Of a stretch of 64,000 nucleotides of DNA, positions 22,601 through 32,435 are shown piece after piece (the first letter of the stretch is position 1; each line of letters opens with the position of its first letter). The stretch lies in assembly GCA_018881555.1 (NCBI GenBank), contig JACAXG010000002.1, forward strand, positions 16,858,077 to 16,922,076, in the 5' to 3' direction. The translations under genes were made by a program, and so were the position numbers. The notes under the pieces were generated by a model. That model saw only the letters and a list, made by a program, of their open reading frames with translations, made no database searches and was not told the origin of the DNA. This stretch comes from Amblyornis subalaris (lineage: Eukaryota > Chordata > Aves > Passeriformes > Ptilonorhynchidae).

Positions 22601-25600
22601 GGTGGTTTTTGCAACGTTAATACTGGAACCAGATGAGTTTAATGTGGATGCCAGTACTGTTTAGTTTCCTTCTGCCCCTTCCTCCCAGGCCACTAGTTAA
22701 ATCTAAAGTTAGCAAGCATCATGCTGCCTCTCCAGCCTCTCTCTGTCACAAAGCCTGGCCAAGGTACCCTGGCACTGCATTCATCCATGAGTGAAGTGCA
22801 GAGGGCATGTCCCCAGTTTGCTGGCACCTGCTACAGATGTGGGGCCTTGGCCTATCAAAACGTCTTAAGACGGTCTTGCTTAAGGGGACCCCCCCACCCG
22901 CTATGAAGTCAGGAAAGTTCTCCCCAGCCAAATGGATTGCTAACAATTGGGTGTTTAAAGTGGTTTGGCTTCCCTGAGAGGACCAGGTGAGCATCACTGC
23001 CTCTCCCAGGTCATGGCTGCTAGTTTTAGCACCCTCTGAGGAAGAGGTGGGGAAAGCTGGCGTCTAGGTCCCACTGCAGGCTGAAGTCAAGGCCTCCTCC
23101 CATGGAACACATGCTGGTGTGAGCGTGAGGCAGCCAGTGGCCGTGGTGTGTTGCACCCAGATCTCTCCCTGCGCCGTGGCTTGGGTGTGCAGTGCACACT
23201 GGTGCCCGTGGGAGGCTTTGGAAGAGTCCTACCTTGGCTGGCTGCCCAGCCAGCACAGGAGAGGCCGCCTGGGACACACACCTACAGAGACCTTCCAGTC
23301 TTGCCAACTTGAAATATAGGCAGCTGCTTTAAGTGCCTCAAGGGTTTGGGGATCACAGTATTGGAGTTCAGCACCTCAGTTCCTCTTTAAGCACTAGAGC
23401 AGGATGGGCCTCCGGGGAAAAATGTATCAGAGAATTTCTCTGGCTTTATTTCCTGTAATTAGTGGCCTCAAAAATGAGAGAACTACCACTTTAGAGCACA
23501 AATGTATTTACGCACCCACATGTAACATCTACTTGCCTCTGTAACAGCAAACTTTCAAATTAAAGGTAACTTCCCCAGCATTAGTTCATTTGTGCCGCAG
23601 AAGGAAACCATCCAGATTCAAGACAGCAATTAGGCATGTACTTAGTTGTGGGTTTAACCCTGTCCTCTGTGTTTTCCTGAATTGGGGCCTTTGACCCAGT
23701 CCTTCAGACGCTGGAGCACACACCTACCTTCATGGCCATGATTAGCTCCGAGTGGAGCTACGTAACTTGGAATGGATGTTGAAGTGCCTGCAAGGAGTTG
23801 CACAATAGTGGTAGAGGCAAGACTCCACATTATCCCAGTGCTGGAAACTCAGTGCCATTTCAAACGATCCCTTTCTCCTTCCTGCCTGTTTTGAGGCCCC
23901 AGATGTTTTCTGTCAGGATTTGAGATGTCACCTTCAGATGGTGCCGTTGTTCAGTAAATGATTTTAAGTATGGTGGCACAAGATTTCTGTATTATGCTGG
24001 CCAAAAAATAAATTTTCAGTAATTTGTTAAATGTACTTAACCTCATTCAACTGCTCCTTCAGATTGTCATTTAGTCTGTGGTATTTTATGTTTGGACTAT
24101 TTAGCAAACAGATTGAAGAAATTTGCTTTGGGGGTCCCACATAGTTTAGAATTTCTTTTTTACCTCAACATGGGAGGATTCTTTTGGGATGGAGGGTGGA
24201 GAGGGTAACAGTTAAAAAAAAAAAAACTAACAAAATGAAACAACAAAAACCCAACAAAATCTGAACAATTGCATTGACTCAGGACATGACTATTTGATAA
24301 TAATGTTCATATATTGCAATCATATGATGCAACTTCCTGCTGTTCATGTCATGTTTGTCTCCTCAGTCAAGTACGGGCAAGTGACATCTTTTGGTCAAGC
24401 TTCAGAAAAAAAGTTCAAATTAGGAAAAGACAATTTGCATATTTACTACATATTTGACAATCTTTTTGTTTCATTAACAGGTTTAGTGAGGCATTATTTA
24501 AAATGTTTCTGGTTCTATGAAGATTAACTTTTTAATGCTTTTTTCTTAAATGCAATTTATTGTTCCCTTCTTCCTGCTGGCCCTGACATGCTCGCCATTA
24601 GCTCAGCCCTGTGGCTCGCTTTCCCTTTTGTTTATGGGCAGTTTCACTTTCTGGTTTTGAAGCTGTTCTGTTTGGGTTGAGAGGAAACATCTGCACTTGC
24701 TTTAAAAAATGCCTCCTGGAATGTTCAAAAGGGTTCAGGAAAATGATTTTTAAATTATATGAAAGGTTGTCTTCACAAACCCAGAATCTGGGGGCTAAAG
24801 TTGACTTAATATTGAGAATTATTTGAAGGCTTCCTGAAAGACCTTCTCTGAGCAAAAAGTTTTCAAAGGCATGTCACACTGCTGTGGACACATTTAGAAA
24901 ACAGATGATCAAATTATGTACTTCTAAATGTTGGTCTCCATTCTCATTTTGAGTGGAAACAGTCTTTGTTTTGCCCGCTTCACAACTTCGAGGTTCTCTT
25001 TCTACTAGCAAAAGAGGTGCTTAATTTAGATCGAAAATGTGAATCGGCATAATTAAGCTCCACCACTCGAAGTGTTCAGTACCATCACACTCCTGAAATT
25101 ACTATTGAAATTACTGCCTGCCTACAACCGTTTTTCAAGTTTTTAGAAAAAAACAGATCATTGTTTTTATGAAATCTTTCTCAGGCTACAGCTCAGAGCA
25201 CAAGAACTGAGAGCAAAGGCTATAGCTCTGCAGCAGTCTGTAACTGGAACACCCACATTGGAGTGACTTCAGGCAGCCCCTCCACTCGAGTTTTATTAAT
25301 ACTTAAAAGTAACAGGAGTTTTGTCCCTTTTCCTCTTGCACGCACTCACTAATCTCAGATCTGAGCAAATAATCTGTTGACCTCAGTTGGAAGTGGATCA
25401 GGCTCCTCAAGAGGCACGTCTGGGGTGTTTTTTTTTCTTCCCCCACCCCCCCTCAGATTAGTAACTTAAAAATGCAGCTGCACCGTTCTTGTTTTGTCAT
25501 GCATATCTTTTCTGTGTGTCTCTCTGACCACAGAAACTAGACAGATCTTGGAAGAGTATGTGCCTATATTTAGTGTGTATATATATATGTGTGTGTGTGT

Positions 25601-28600
25601 GTGTGTATATATGTGTATATGGGGGTGGGGGGAGAAATGCATTTCAAGAGTGAGAGGGAGACATTGATTGGTAAAAACTTAAATCTCGGATCACAAGTTC
25701 AAAAAAAATCCATTTGTAAGAAATATATCTCTTCAACTTTGAAGTATGGCTCCTTTAAGAACAACAAGAAAGGTTGTAAACCTCTCAATCAGTTTCAGTC
25801 CTGGTTTAAATCCACCTTCAGTATAAAACTTCAGAACCTCTCCTTGGCCCCCGACATTACCTTCTCTTATTTTACACAGTGCTGACACACTTGTTTATGT
25901 TTTGATCTTTCTGGTGTTCCTAAGTGTCCCTTGTGCTCAGGTAATGGGGGAAAAAGCCAAGAGAGGATTAATGGACCAAAGATAGCTTGCAAACTAAAGA
26001 GAGCTGTCACAGTTAGACTTGAAAAATAGTCTTTACATATCACAACTGCTGTCTACACATGGAAATTAGTAGGAGGGAAGGCTTTAGTGGGAAAATTCAG
26101 AAGGAAAGAAAAGAGCAATTATCTTTAGTCAGTTAAGAGACAGCACGGGATTGTTGCACAAAGAAAGTTACAATCTCTGCATGATCTTCCTTTCTGTCAC
26201 TCCTGGGCTTGCTCCTCCGCGTAAAGCACGTACATCCCCACCCTCGTGTTTAACCTTATGACAGTGGGAGCTGTTCCTCCAGCTGAAGTGGCCCCAGTTT
26301 CTCTATCACTTTTCCAGCAGCACCAGCACTTCTCCTTCCTCTTCCCCTCCCCCTGGATTTTTTTCTTTAAAAGAGAAAAGTGTCAATTTGAACTTCCTGC
26401 TTGACAGACCCCACTGAGAAACTGATACAGGCCTGATAAGGTGGTATTTATTTATTTTTCCTGCTGCGAGGCTTCACAAGTCCCGCTTCCCACCCCGCCA
26501 TTCCAGCTTTCAATACTGCCCAGTCTTGATACTTCCCGATGCTGATAGTGTCACTGGGAATGTTTGCTCTGAGACACTGGTGTGGTGAAAGGCAGCTGAT
26601 AAGACAATACAGATAATATTATCCACAGTGCCATTGTGGAGCTTCTTGAAAGTAGTAGGACCTCTATGCTATGCTCAAAAATCTGATTGACATTTAGAAA
26701 ATGAGTTACCAGTCCCCAAGTACAGACAAAATGACCAAAGAAAGTAGATTGTTTTTAAAGCCAGACAACACAACATGCTGTTACTTTATTTTTGAGACAG
26801 CTCTGCATTAAACTTTTGACATCAAGAGAAGTAATTGGGAAGCTATCTGTGCACTTACATGTGCACATGCTTGCTGTACAATACTTTTAACTTTTGTCAT
26901 AAATATTTTAATTGAACAGAACTGTGTTCGATTGCATTTCATTGCAGCTTGAAAATACACAAACTGCCCACAAATCTCAAACTCAGTTTGCTTGCAAGTA
27001 GTATGATGCCATTTCAAAAAAGGATGCTACTGTAAAGTAGGTTGCTATAAGTAGGAGCATGCTTTGAAAGCAGCTGTTTTCTTGGATACGTTTAATAAAT
27101 GGCTGTTTCTTTGCCTTATAGGGTAATGTTGCCAAATGATAGATTCCATCAGGGTAGTGAACAGTGAAGCAAAGAATCTGTGTTGAAAGCAGTGTGGTCA
27201 TTGCCTGTTCTCATGTTCCTCACCGGGTTCAGATGATCCTCCAAAAATCAGAAATAACTATTTTTCACCTCAGTGAAGTAAGAACAGTCAGTCATGGAAG
27301 CAGAAACATTTCTAAAGGACTGTGGTGACTTTGAGTCACGTACCTACTGGTGTTGGCTTGCACCTCCTTATGGAAAGCCTTGCACTAACTAACCATGCTT
27401 ATGAAACCTTCTTGTAGTTTCTCCCCCTATAATAAAATATCTTACAAATAATCAAGATTATGTAACAAAGATAAAAGCAGACTTGTTTTTCTACTGAAGA
27501 CATCTTTCAGTGTGCTGTTAAGATTGTGTTATGTTCAGATAGCAAGGTCTTTGAATACAAATAAATAGAGTATGTGCTGAACTGAGATGAATGGGTGCTA
27601 GCTTCTATTTCCTTCTAAATACATATTTCTTTTTCCTTTTTTTTTTAAAGCACATTTCAACTTAAGCTGGAGCCAACCAGTCTTGCTTTCTTTTGCTTTG
27701 CTTCAGCATTTTTTTTATAAAGTACAGCTGTAAGCAGAGGAGTTTTGCATAGACTGAATGCCACAGAAATCTGCAGTAAATAGTCTGCTTTGTTGTAGAT
27801 GTTCCTAAGCAGTATATTTAATGAGTAATGATCTGTTTACTGATGGAGAATACCTTCTCTTTGAAGAAGGCTTTCATCCTAGCCAGCCATGGTTTTTTTG
27901 GTACTGTAAGTAATTGAACTGGCTGGTGAAGTGACTGCTGCGGTTTGGCAAAACCCGATTTGTCATGCCTTGTTATTTTACTGAGGAACATTTCTGGGAG
28001 CTTGTGTTCTGCAAAGTCCTTCTGTTAAACCTGTATTGTGAACAAATGCTCGTTACCACATTTATTAGAAATACTGCTTAAAGAGACATTCAACAGTGAA
28101 GCTAGTCAAATTTAAGGAGAAAGAAAGGTGAAACCAGAGTGGAGACTGGCACTCTGCAAATGCATCATCGTTCAGATCTGTATGTACTGGCTGGTATCCT
28201 TTAAATTAACAATGCTTTTTACTAACACTTAATACCAGCAGGCATTTCTTCACACAAAAATTAGTTTTCTGGCAAGTTAAATGATTGCTCATCTCTGAGA
28301 GTAGCCTTTCCTTCCCACTAAACTTGTAGGAGTTAGATTGTGTTTTGAAAAGTGATAATACAAGTGATATATCTAAATAATCATTATCTTGTCTTTGTAT
28401 TTCAGCACAAACCCACGTTAATCCAAAACAGCACAGTGCTGATAAAGATGAGCTTTATCAGAAAAGCATCCCAAAGAAGGAGCACAGTGTGAAAGAAATC
28501 CTGAAAATGGAATCCAATCCTCCAAAAGGAAAAGACTTCTTCCAGACCAACATTTCACCAGTTACTCCAGAAAAAGACTTGGATGATTTGCGTAAGAACT

Positions 28601-30929
28601 ATAGCCCGGAGAGGTGTTTCTTCCCTCGAGTTGTCTACCCAATCCGACCTCACATTCCAGAAGACTATCTGAAAGCTTCCTTAGCATATGGGATGGACAG
28701 ACCCAGCTACATTACTCACTCGCCCATCCAGGCATCTACTACACCGAGTCCTTCCGGGAGGAGCAGCCCAGACCAAAGTTTAAAAAGTTCAAGCCCTCAC
28801 AGTAGTCCAGGGGTCACGGTTTCACCTCTGGCACCCACTTCCCAAGAGCACAGAGAGCCATACTCTTACTTGAATGGATCGTATGGCTCAGAAGGATTGG
28901 GGTCTTATCCTGGATATGCACCCCCTGGCCACCTCTCGCCTGCCTTTCTACCATCCTATAACCCCCATTACCCCAAATTCCTGTTACCTCCATTCAATAT
29001 GAGTTGTAATAACCTGAGCGCTTTGAACAACATCAATGGCATCAACAATTTCAATCTCTTCCCAAGGATGTACCCTCTTTATGGCAACCTGCTTAGTGGA
29101 GGTAGCCTTTCCCACCACATGCTGAACCCCACCACGCTCCCCAGTTCATTGCCCAGTGAAGGAGGCCGTCGATTGCTGCAGCCTGATCATCCGAGAGACT
29201 TCCTCATACCAGCACCCAACAGTGCCTTCTCTATCACGGGCGCTGCTGCCAGCATGAAGGACAAGCCATGCAGCCCTACCAGCGGCTCCCCCACTGCTGG
29301 TACAGCAGCCAGTTCAGAACACATAATGCAACCTAAACCTACCTCAGTGGTGTTGGCTGCCACCGGCGGTGAAGAAGCCATGAATCTCATTAAAAGTAAG
29401 AGGAATGTGACCGGTTACAAAACCCTCCCATACCCACTGAAGAAGCAGAATGGGAAGATCAAGTACGAATGCAACGTTTGCTCCAAGACCTTTGGCCAGC
29501 TCTCCAATCTGAAGGTAGGCAGTGGAGAATAAGACAGGAGCCTTCTTGGAAGGCTCAGATTTCTCCCTGTAGGTTTTCGAGGAAAAGCAGGGCCAGGCCT
29601 CCCTTGCTTGTTAGGCTGTTTATGCGTCTGGGCTTAATACAGCATCCCTCAGCAAGAAAGCATGGTTGTGTGTTTTAATACTGACGCCACCTAATTAACT
29701 AGATAACATTGTATTTTGGCAGTGGGACTCTTCCGCTGACTTTAGGAAACATCTGAAAGCAGTTTTGTTATAGTACTGGAAACTGCAAATTGTTAATTGC
29801 TTTGTCTCTCCCTAGGTGCACCTCCGAGTACACAGCGGAGAGAGACCATTTAAATGCCAGACTTGCAATAAGGGCTTCACGCAGCTGGCTCACCTCCAGA
29901 AGCACTATCTGGTACACACAGGAGAAAAACCCCACGAGTGTCAGGTACGTAACACACACAGAGACCATTCCCTCCGTGGCCGAAGGGATGGCAGGGCTTT
30001 GCACACTCCATACAGTGTGCAGGGAGGGCTGAGGGACAAACCCTCGGCTGCTCAGGGCCAGCGTCCACACCACAGCCATGCCCAGCCCTGGTGCAGCAGC
30101 ATCTGAGACAGCACGATTGCCCACAGCCTGCTAGAGCAATATCTGCCTGATACAGTTTTGCCACCAGCCACACTCAAAATGCCATTCAGCAATATTTAAA
30201 TAAAAAAGGTGGGGATTTTTTTCCCTTTGTGAGAAAGTGTGAAGATATAGAAAGCTGCTGCTTCATCCTGCTGTCTCCTCTTAGGTGTCTGTGATTTAAA
30301 CTATAAAATCCCCTCCCACTCATTCGCTGTTTCTCTGCCACCCCCCACATTAGGTTTGTCACAAGCGGTTCAGCAGCACCAGCAATCTCAAAACCCACCT
30401 GCGGCTCCACTCTGGAGAGAAGCCTTACCAGTGCAAGCTCTGCCCAGCCAAATTCACCCAGTTTGTGCACCTGAAGCTGCACAAGCGTCTCCACACCCGG
30501 GAACGCCCCCATAAATGCATCCACTGCCACAAGAGCTACATTCACCTCTGCAGCCTCCAGGTCCACCTGAAGGGCAACTGCCCTGTGGCCCCTGCCTCCG
30601 GCCTCTCCATGGAGGACCTGAACCGAATCAATGAGGAGATTGAGAAGTTCGACATCAGTGACAATGCTGACAAGTTGGAAGAAGTGGAGGACAATATCGA
30701 CTTAACATCGATTGTGGAGAAGGATATACTGACCATGCTCAGAAGGGAAATGGAAGGAGCTAATCTGAAAGTCTCTCTACAGAGGAACCTGGGAAATGGG
30801 CTTATCTCCTCAGGATGCAACCTTTACGAGTCGTCAGATATGTCAATTATGAAGTTGCCTCACGGTCACCCACTACCTCTGTTACCTGTAAAGGTCAAGC
30901 AAGAAACAATTGAACCAATGGACCCTTAA
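10395..30929 (+). CDS. PRDM1: PRDM1/BLIMP1 transcriptional repressor (whole gene, 6 coding exons)
   Basis: CDS join: 10395-10577, 17183-17302, 20397-20649, 28406-29514, 29816-29944, 30354-30929, giving 789 residues. This equals the human protein counted from its second, internal start. Residues about 48-165 form the PR (SET-like) domain. About 200-520 is Pro/Ser-rich and, in the family, binds Groucho and HDACs. Five zinc fingers occupy 539-674, joined by GEKP-type linkers, and an acidic tail ends in a VKQE sumoylation motif (Lys780). PRDM1 is a nuclear DNA-binding repressor that drives plasma-cell differentiation, T-cell effector programmes, germ-cell specification and photoreceptor fate. It recognises GAAAGTGAAA-type sites and recruits chromatin modifiers, since its PR domain lacks clear methyltransferase activity. 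Reading frame, junctions and domains are intact, so this is a functional gene. Confidence 0.98.
11842..11842. other. single undetermined base (N)
   Basis: The only ambiguous base noticed in the window. It lies in intron 2 and has no effect on coding. Confidence 0.95.
11926..11962. repeat. 11-bp perfect inverted repeat with 15-base loop
   Basis: CCTCAGCAGCC (11926-11936) is answered by GGCTGCTGAGG (11952-11962). Each arm contains a TGCTGA core, the half-site of Maf recognition elements, so the pair may be two opposed protein sites rather than a hairpin. Confidence 0.6.
12841..12895. repeat. 25-bp imperfect direct duplication, period 30
   Basis: 12841-12865 and 12871-12895 match at 22 of 25 positions, and both end in CTGTCATGATTAG. 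A local tandem duplication in intron 2. Confidence 0.8.
13998..14790 (+). promoter_or_regulatory. second CpG island, inside intron 2; possible alternative promoter
   Basis: An 0.8-kb block as GC- and CpG-rich as the main promoter island. It contains a 17-base tandem motif around 14152-14184. A strong donor, GACGGG|GTAAGC, lies at 14403/14404 after a short purine-rich stretch. An alternative first exon ending there would splice in phase 0 to exon 3 at 17183, skipping exon 2 and its start codon. No ATG is in frame ahead of the donor. Open frames in this block (up to 245 codons) are low-complexity Pro/Ala/Arg/Gly frames and not proteins. Confidence 0.5.
14152..14184. repeat. tandem 16-mer, two perfect copies
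   Basis: CCCGGGCTGCCGCCGG occurs at 14152-14167 and 14169-14184, and a truncated third unit follows at about 14186. Confidence 0.75.
16599..16658. repeat. poly(T), 60 bases
   Basis: An uninterrupted run of 60 T, the longest homopolymer in the window, 524 bases before exon 3. On the - strand it reads as poly(A), but no AATAAA, retrocopy body or target-site duplication is visible beside it. Its length may be partly a sequencing or assembly artefact. Confidence 0.9.
17183..17302 (+). CDS. PRDM1: PRDM1 coding exon 3: first half of PR domain
   Basis: 120 bases, phase 0 at both ends, encoding residues 62-101. It holds the PR-domain core with the [13 protein letters not shown] and NRKYFWR blocks typical of PRDM1. 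The acceptor is TTGTAG|GTC and the donor CGG|GTAAGC. Because the exon is symmetric, skipping it would leave the frame intact but destroy the PR fold. It is the second of two exons missing from the human beta isoform. Confidence 0.97.
18780..19290 (+). promoter_or_regulatory. PRDM1: intronic CpG-rich patch, candidate PRDM1-beta promoter
   Basis: GC- and CpG-dense stretches at 18780-18910, 18930-19050 and 19205-19290. It contains a Maf/AP-1 element TGACTCAGCA (18868-18877), a CRE-like TGACGT near 18953 and a possible donor GGCGGG|GTGAGC at 19040/19041. Human PRDM1-beta lacks the first 101 residues of this numbering, meaning exactly the two exons upstream of this intron. An internal promoter in intron 3 is therefore expected from biology. 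The beta-specific ATG and its two following codons were not found. Confidence 0.5.
20279..20293. repeat. A homopolymer, 15 bases
   Basis: Run of A about 100 bases before exon 4, with no retrocopy beside it. Confidence 0.85.
20334..20370. repeat. (AT)n/(GTAT)n microsatellite next to exon 4
   Basis: AT dinucleotides followed by three GTAT units, ending 26 bases before the exon 4 acceptor. Length changes here would alter the branch-point region. Confidence 0.8.
20397..20649 (+). CDS. PRDM1: PRDM1 coding exon 4: second half of PR domain
   Basis: 253 bases encoding residues 102-185 plus one base of 186. It holds the [18 protein letters not shown] block and the [16 protein letters not shown] block that close the PR domain, both close to human PRDM1. 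The acceptor is TTCCAG|ATC and the donor CTCA|GTAAGT (phase 1). The first residue of this exon is also the first shared residue of human PRDM1-beta, so the exon boundary marks the isoform boundary. Confidence 0.97.
24641..24651 (-). promoter_or_regulatory. ISRE / BLIMP1-type site GAAAGTGAAAC
   Basis: The + strand reads GTTTCACTTTC, so the - strand gives GAAAGTGAAAC. It matches both the IRF element GAAANNGAAAC and the PRDM1 binding core. IRF4 activation of Prdm1 through intronic sites and PRDM1/IRF competition for such sites are known in mammals. Function here is inferred. Confidence 0.5.
25573..25620. repeat. GT/AT dinucleotide microsatellite
   Basis: Alternating (GT)n and (AT)n blocks of about 48 bases in intron 4. 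Probably length-polymorphic. Confidence 0.9.
26434..26623. promoter_or_regulatory. GATA-motif cluster in intron 4
   Basis: TGATAAG at 26434-26440 and 26597-26603, AGATAA at 26611-26616 and the reverse TTATC at 26619-26623. Three cores fall within 27 bases. The surrounding DNA is unique, so this is a candidate intronic enhancer. Confidence 0.35.
28406..29514 (+). CDS. PRDM1: PRDM1 coding exon 5: Pro/Ser-rich region and start of finger 1
   Basis: 1109 bases, entering in phase 1 and leaving in phase 0. It completes residue 186 and encodes 187-555. The first part is Lys-rich. It is followed by a Ser/Pro stretch ([20 protein letters not shown]) and Tyr/Pro- and Asn/Leu-rich segments (about residues 310-380), then a conserved block before the fingers ending in [11 protein letters not shown]. 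Finger 1 begins at residue 539 and is split after its Lys 555 by the donor AAG|GTAGGC. The Pro-rich region serves in co-repressor binding in mammals. No frameshift or stop is present. Confidence 0.97.
29515..29815 (+). other. PRDM1: PRDM1 intron 5
   Basis: A 301-base intron splitting finger 1, with donor GTAGGC and acceptor TCCCTAG. Nothing else is seen in it. Confidence 0.95.
29816..29944 (+). CDS. PRDM1: PRDM1 coding exon 6: fingers 1-3
   Basis: 129 bases, phase 0 at both ends, encoding residues 556-598. It completes finger 1, carries all of finger 2 (567-589) and starts finger 3 (595 on), with linkers SGERP and TGEKP. Fingers 1 and 2 are the ones chiefly needed for DNA binding in the family. 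Skipping this symmetric exon would join the first half of finger 1 to the second half of finger 3. An equivalent in-frame isoform is known in mammals. Confidence 0.97.
29945..30353 (+). other. PRDM1: PRDM1 intron 6
   Basis: A 409-base intron splitting finger 3, with donor GTACGT and a C-rich acceptor CCCACATTAG. Nothing else is recognised in it. Confidence 0.95.
30354..30929 (+). CDS. PRDM1: PRDM1 coding exon 7: fingers 3-5 and acidic C-terminus
   Basis: 576 bases with stop TAA at 30927-30929, encoding residues 599-789. It completes finger 3 (to 617), finger 4 (623-645) and finger 5 (651-674). Finger 5 is a C2HC variant whose last ligand is Cys, as in mammals. The tail is strongly acidic ([20 protein letters not shown]) and ends with [13 protein letters not shown]. 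The Lys of VKQE is residue 780, matching the reported human sumoylation site Lys816 once the 36-residue offset is applied. The tail is less similar to human than the fingers are. Confidence 0.98.
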   Translation, partial: VCHKRFSSTSNLKTHLRLHSGEKPYQCKLCPAKFTQFVHLKLHKRLHTRERPHKCIHCHKSYIHLCSLQVHLKGNCPVAPASGLSMEDLNRINEEIEKFDISDNADKLEEVEDNIDLTSIVEKDILTMLRREMEGANLKVSLQRNLGNGLISSGCNLYESSDMSIMKLPHGHPLPLLPVKVKQETIEPMDP

Positions 30930-31088
30930 GACTTTTTGGCAAAGTGATTTTTTTTATTTATGACTTGGCAAGTCAGGGTGCCTGTAGCAGTTGCTTGTAC
31001 ATAGTTTCAATGCTGCAAAGCAATCTTGGCTTACAGTAGTTTCCCTACGCTCTCCAGCTGAAAGAAGGAACTCCAAAGTTACTGTTTT

Positions 31089-31095
31089 CTCAGGG
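31089..31095 (+). promoter_or_regulatory. miR-125 seed match CTCAGGG
   Basis: A 7-mer match to miR-125 nucleotides 2-8, 160 bases after the PRDM1 stop. miR-125b repression of PRDM1 and IRF4 in B cells is reported in human. Confidence 0.45.
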
Positions 31096-31232
31096 CATAA
31101 AAAGGGGCAAAGGACTGTGCATTGCCTCGCCAGTTACTAAAAGACAATCATCTATCCATAATTATTTTTTCAATGATAGTACTTCATAATTTATTATGCA
31201 ATTAATCATTCTAAAAGCAATAATTAGGAAAA

Positions 31233-31240
31233 TGTTTACA
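31233..31240 (+). promoter_or_regulatory. miR-30 seed match TGTTTACA (8-mer)
   Basis: A full 8-mer site for the miR-30 family in the proximal 3' UTR. A second, 7-mer copy (TGTTTAC) is at 33436-33442 beyond the proximal poly(A) signal. Confidence 0.5.
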
Positions 31241-31726
31241 ATGACTGGAAAATTCATTGTAATTTTTACTTTAAATGTTTTTATTTTTTGTTTTATGGCC
31301 ATTCTTTGTAGATATTTTTTTCTGCACATCTGTTTTAAGAACCTAAGATTAGGGTTTCGGTAAATGTGTTTTATGTACCAATGTCTTTTAAACAAATGTG
31401 GTTTTTCGTATTGCCAAAGTTGGACATGTGACATACAGAATCCTAGATCTGTTGGTTTGGAAAAAAAAATGCTGTGTACTTGCATGAGCAAATCACCCCA
31501 CTGGGAATTGAAAAGGGAAAAAAAAAAAAACCGAACCAACAACCCAGAGTAGCAGCAAGCAGGGAAGACACTTCTTCCCCTGCCTCTCTGAGGAGAGGAG
31601 AAAGATTCTTCTGCCTGCAGCTCTACCTGGAACAGATGTGGCACAGCAAACACCGACCTGCCATGGCCAATACCACAGGTTTTTAGAAAACAGCTCTAGT
31701 CCCACACATTATCATGGAACTTTAAG

Positions 31727-31733
31727 ACCAAAG
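31727..31733 (+). promoter_or_regulatory. miR-9 seed match ACCAAAG
   Basis: A 7-mer match to miR-9-5p nucleotides 2-8. Two more are at 33164-33170 and 33388-33394, inside the possible long 3' UTR. Confidence 0.5.
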
Positions 31734-32335
31734 GAACACATGAGCTTAAAGTGGCTTTTCCAAAATAAAATCTCACTTACATTCTTTTGTTTCCAAAAGC
31801 AGTTTAAAAGCAAAGACACAAATATTATTAAGATTCTGCCTAAAAAGAGGGTTTGGGCAGATTTCTTTCTTCTGATTTTTGTTTTAGGGGTTTTTTTGGC
31901 CAGAGCCTTCCAGGGATAAAAAAAAAGACGGGCGGATTCCCTGAGAAAGAAGGGGTTCAGTTTTACTTGTATTTTTCTCTCCCACTTTGCCTGGGTAGAA
32001 GTGGGGAACAAGGTCCTTTCCTGGCACATAAATTTTTTTTCTTCCTTCCTGTACGACTCAGATTTTTCTCAGTATTTGTGTTTGTACATTTTGTGGTTAA
32101 TTTAATTAAAGAAGAAAAGGGCATTGCAAAGTTGTTGAACAACAATTACCTCAGTGCTTGTGTCCAGTGGTGCAGACAATGCTGTTTTACCTAAATGCTT
32201 TGCTACTTTAGAGAAGAAACCAAAATGTGCACAGGGAAAGATAGAATGCACGTCCTTTTATCTTTTTGTTTTGCTAAGCCCAAAGATGATATGGTGACGT
32301 TTGAGGTGTAGCAAAGAATATGTGTATATTTATAG

Positions 32336-32388
32336 ATATATTTATACCACTATACGATATATGTATATGTATATATATTTATACCACT
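32336..32388. repeat. 16-bp direct repeat just before the poly(A) signal
   Basis: ATATATTTATACCACT occurs at 32336-32351 and again at 32373-32388. The bases between are AT/GTAT-rich, and AATAAA follows 22 bases later. It may be a local slippage duplication or an auxiliary 3'-end element. Confidence 0.75.
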
Positions 32389-32410
32389 TAAGTTGTGAGC
32401 CAAACCATGT

Positions 32411-32416
32411 AATAAA
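32411..32416 (+). terminator. PRDM1: PRDM1 proximal poly(A) signal AATAAA
   Basis: A canonical signal 1.48 kb after the stop, followed by T- and GT-rich sequence. Confidence 0.65.
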
Positions 32417-32435
32417 ACCTATTTTTCATCTAAGT

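Larger units (their letters stand above)
20650..28405 (+). other. PRDM1: PRDM1 intron 4
   Basis: 7.8 kb, the largest PRDM1 intron seen here, with no coding gene. Notable are an ISRE/BLIMP1-type element (24641-24651, - strand), a GT/AT microsatellite (25573-25620) and a cluster of GATA motifs (26434-26623). An A run lies near 24213. It ends in the acceptor TTTGTATTTCAG. Confidence 0.85.
30930..32435 (+). other. PRDM1: PRDM1 3' UTR (proximal form)
   Basis: About 1.5 kb from the stop codon to just past AATAAA at 32411. It is AU-rich with several ATTTA-type motifs. It carries seed matches for miR-125 (31089-31095), miR-30 (8-mer, 31233-31240) and miR-9 (31727-31733). An earlier AATAAA lies at 31764. 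The end is inferred from the signal and the GT-rich bases after it. Confidence 0.75.
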
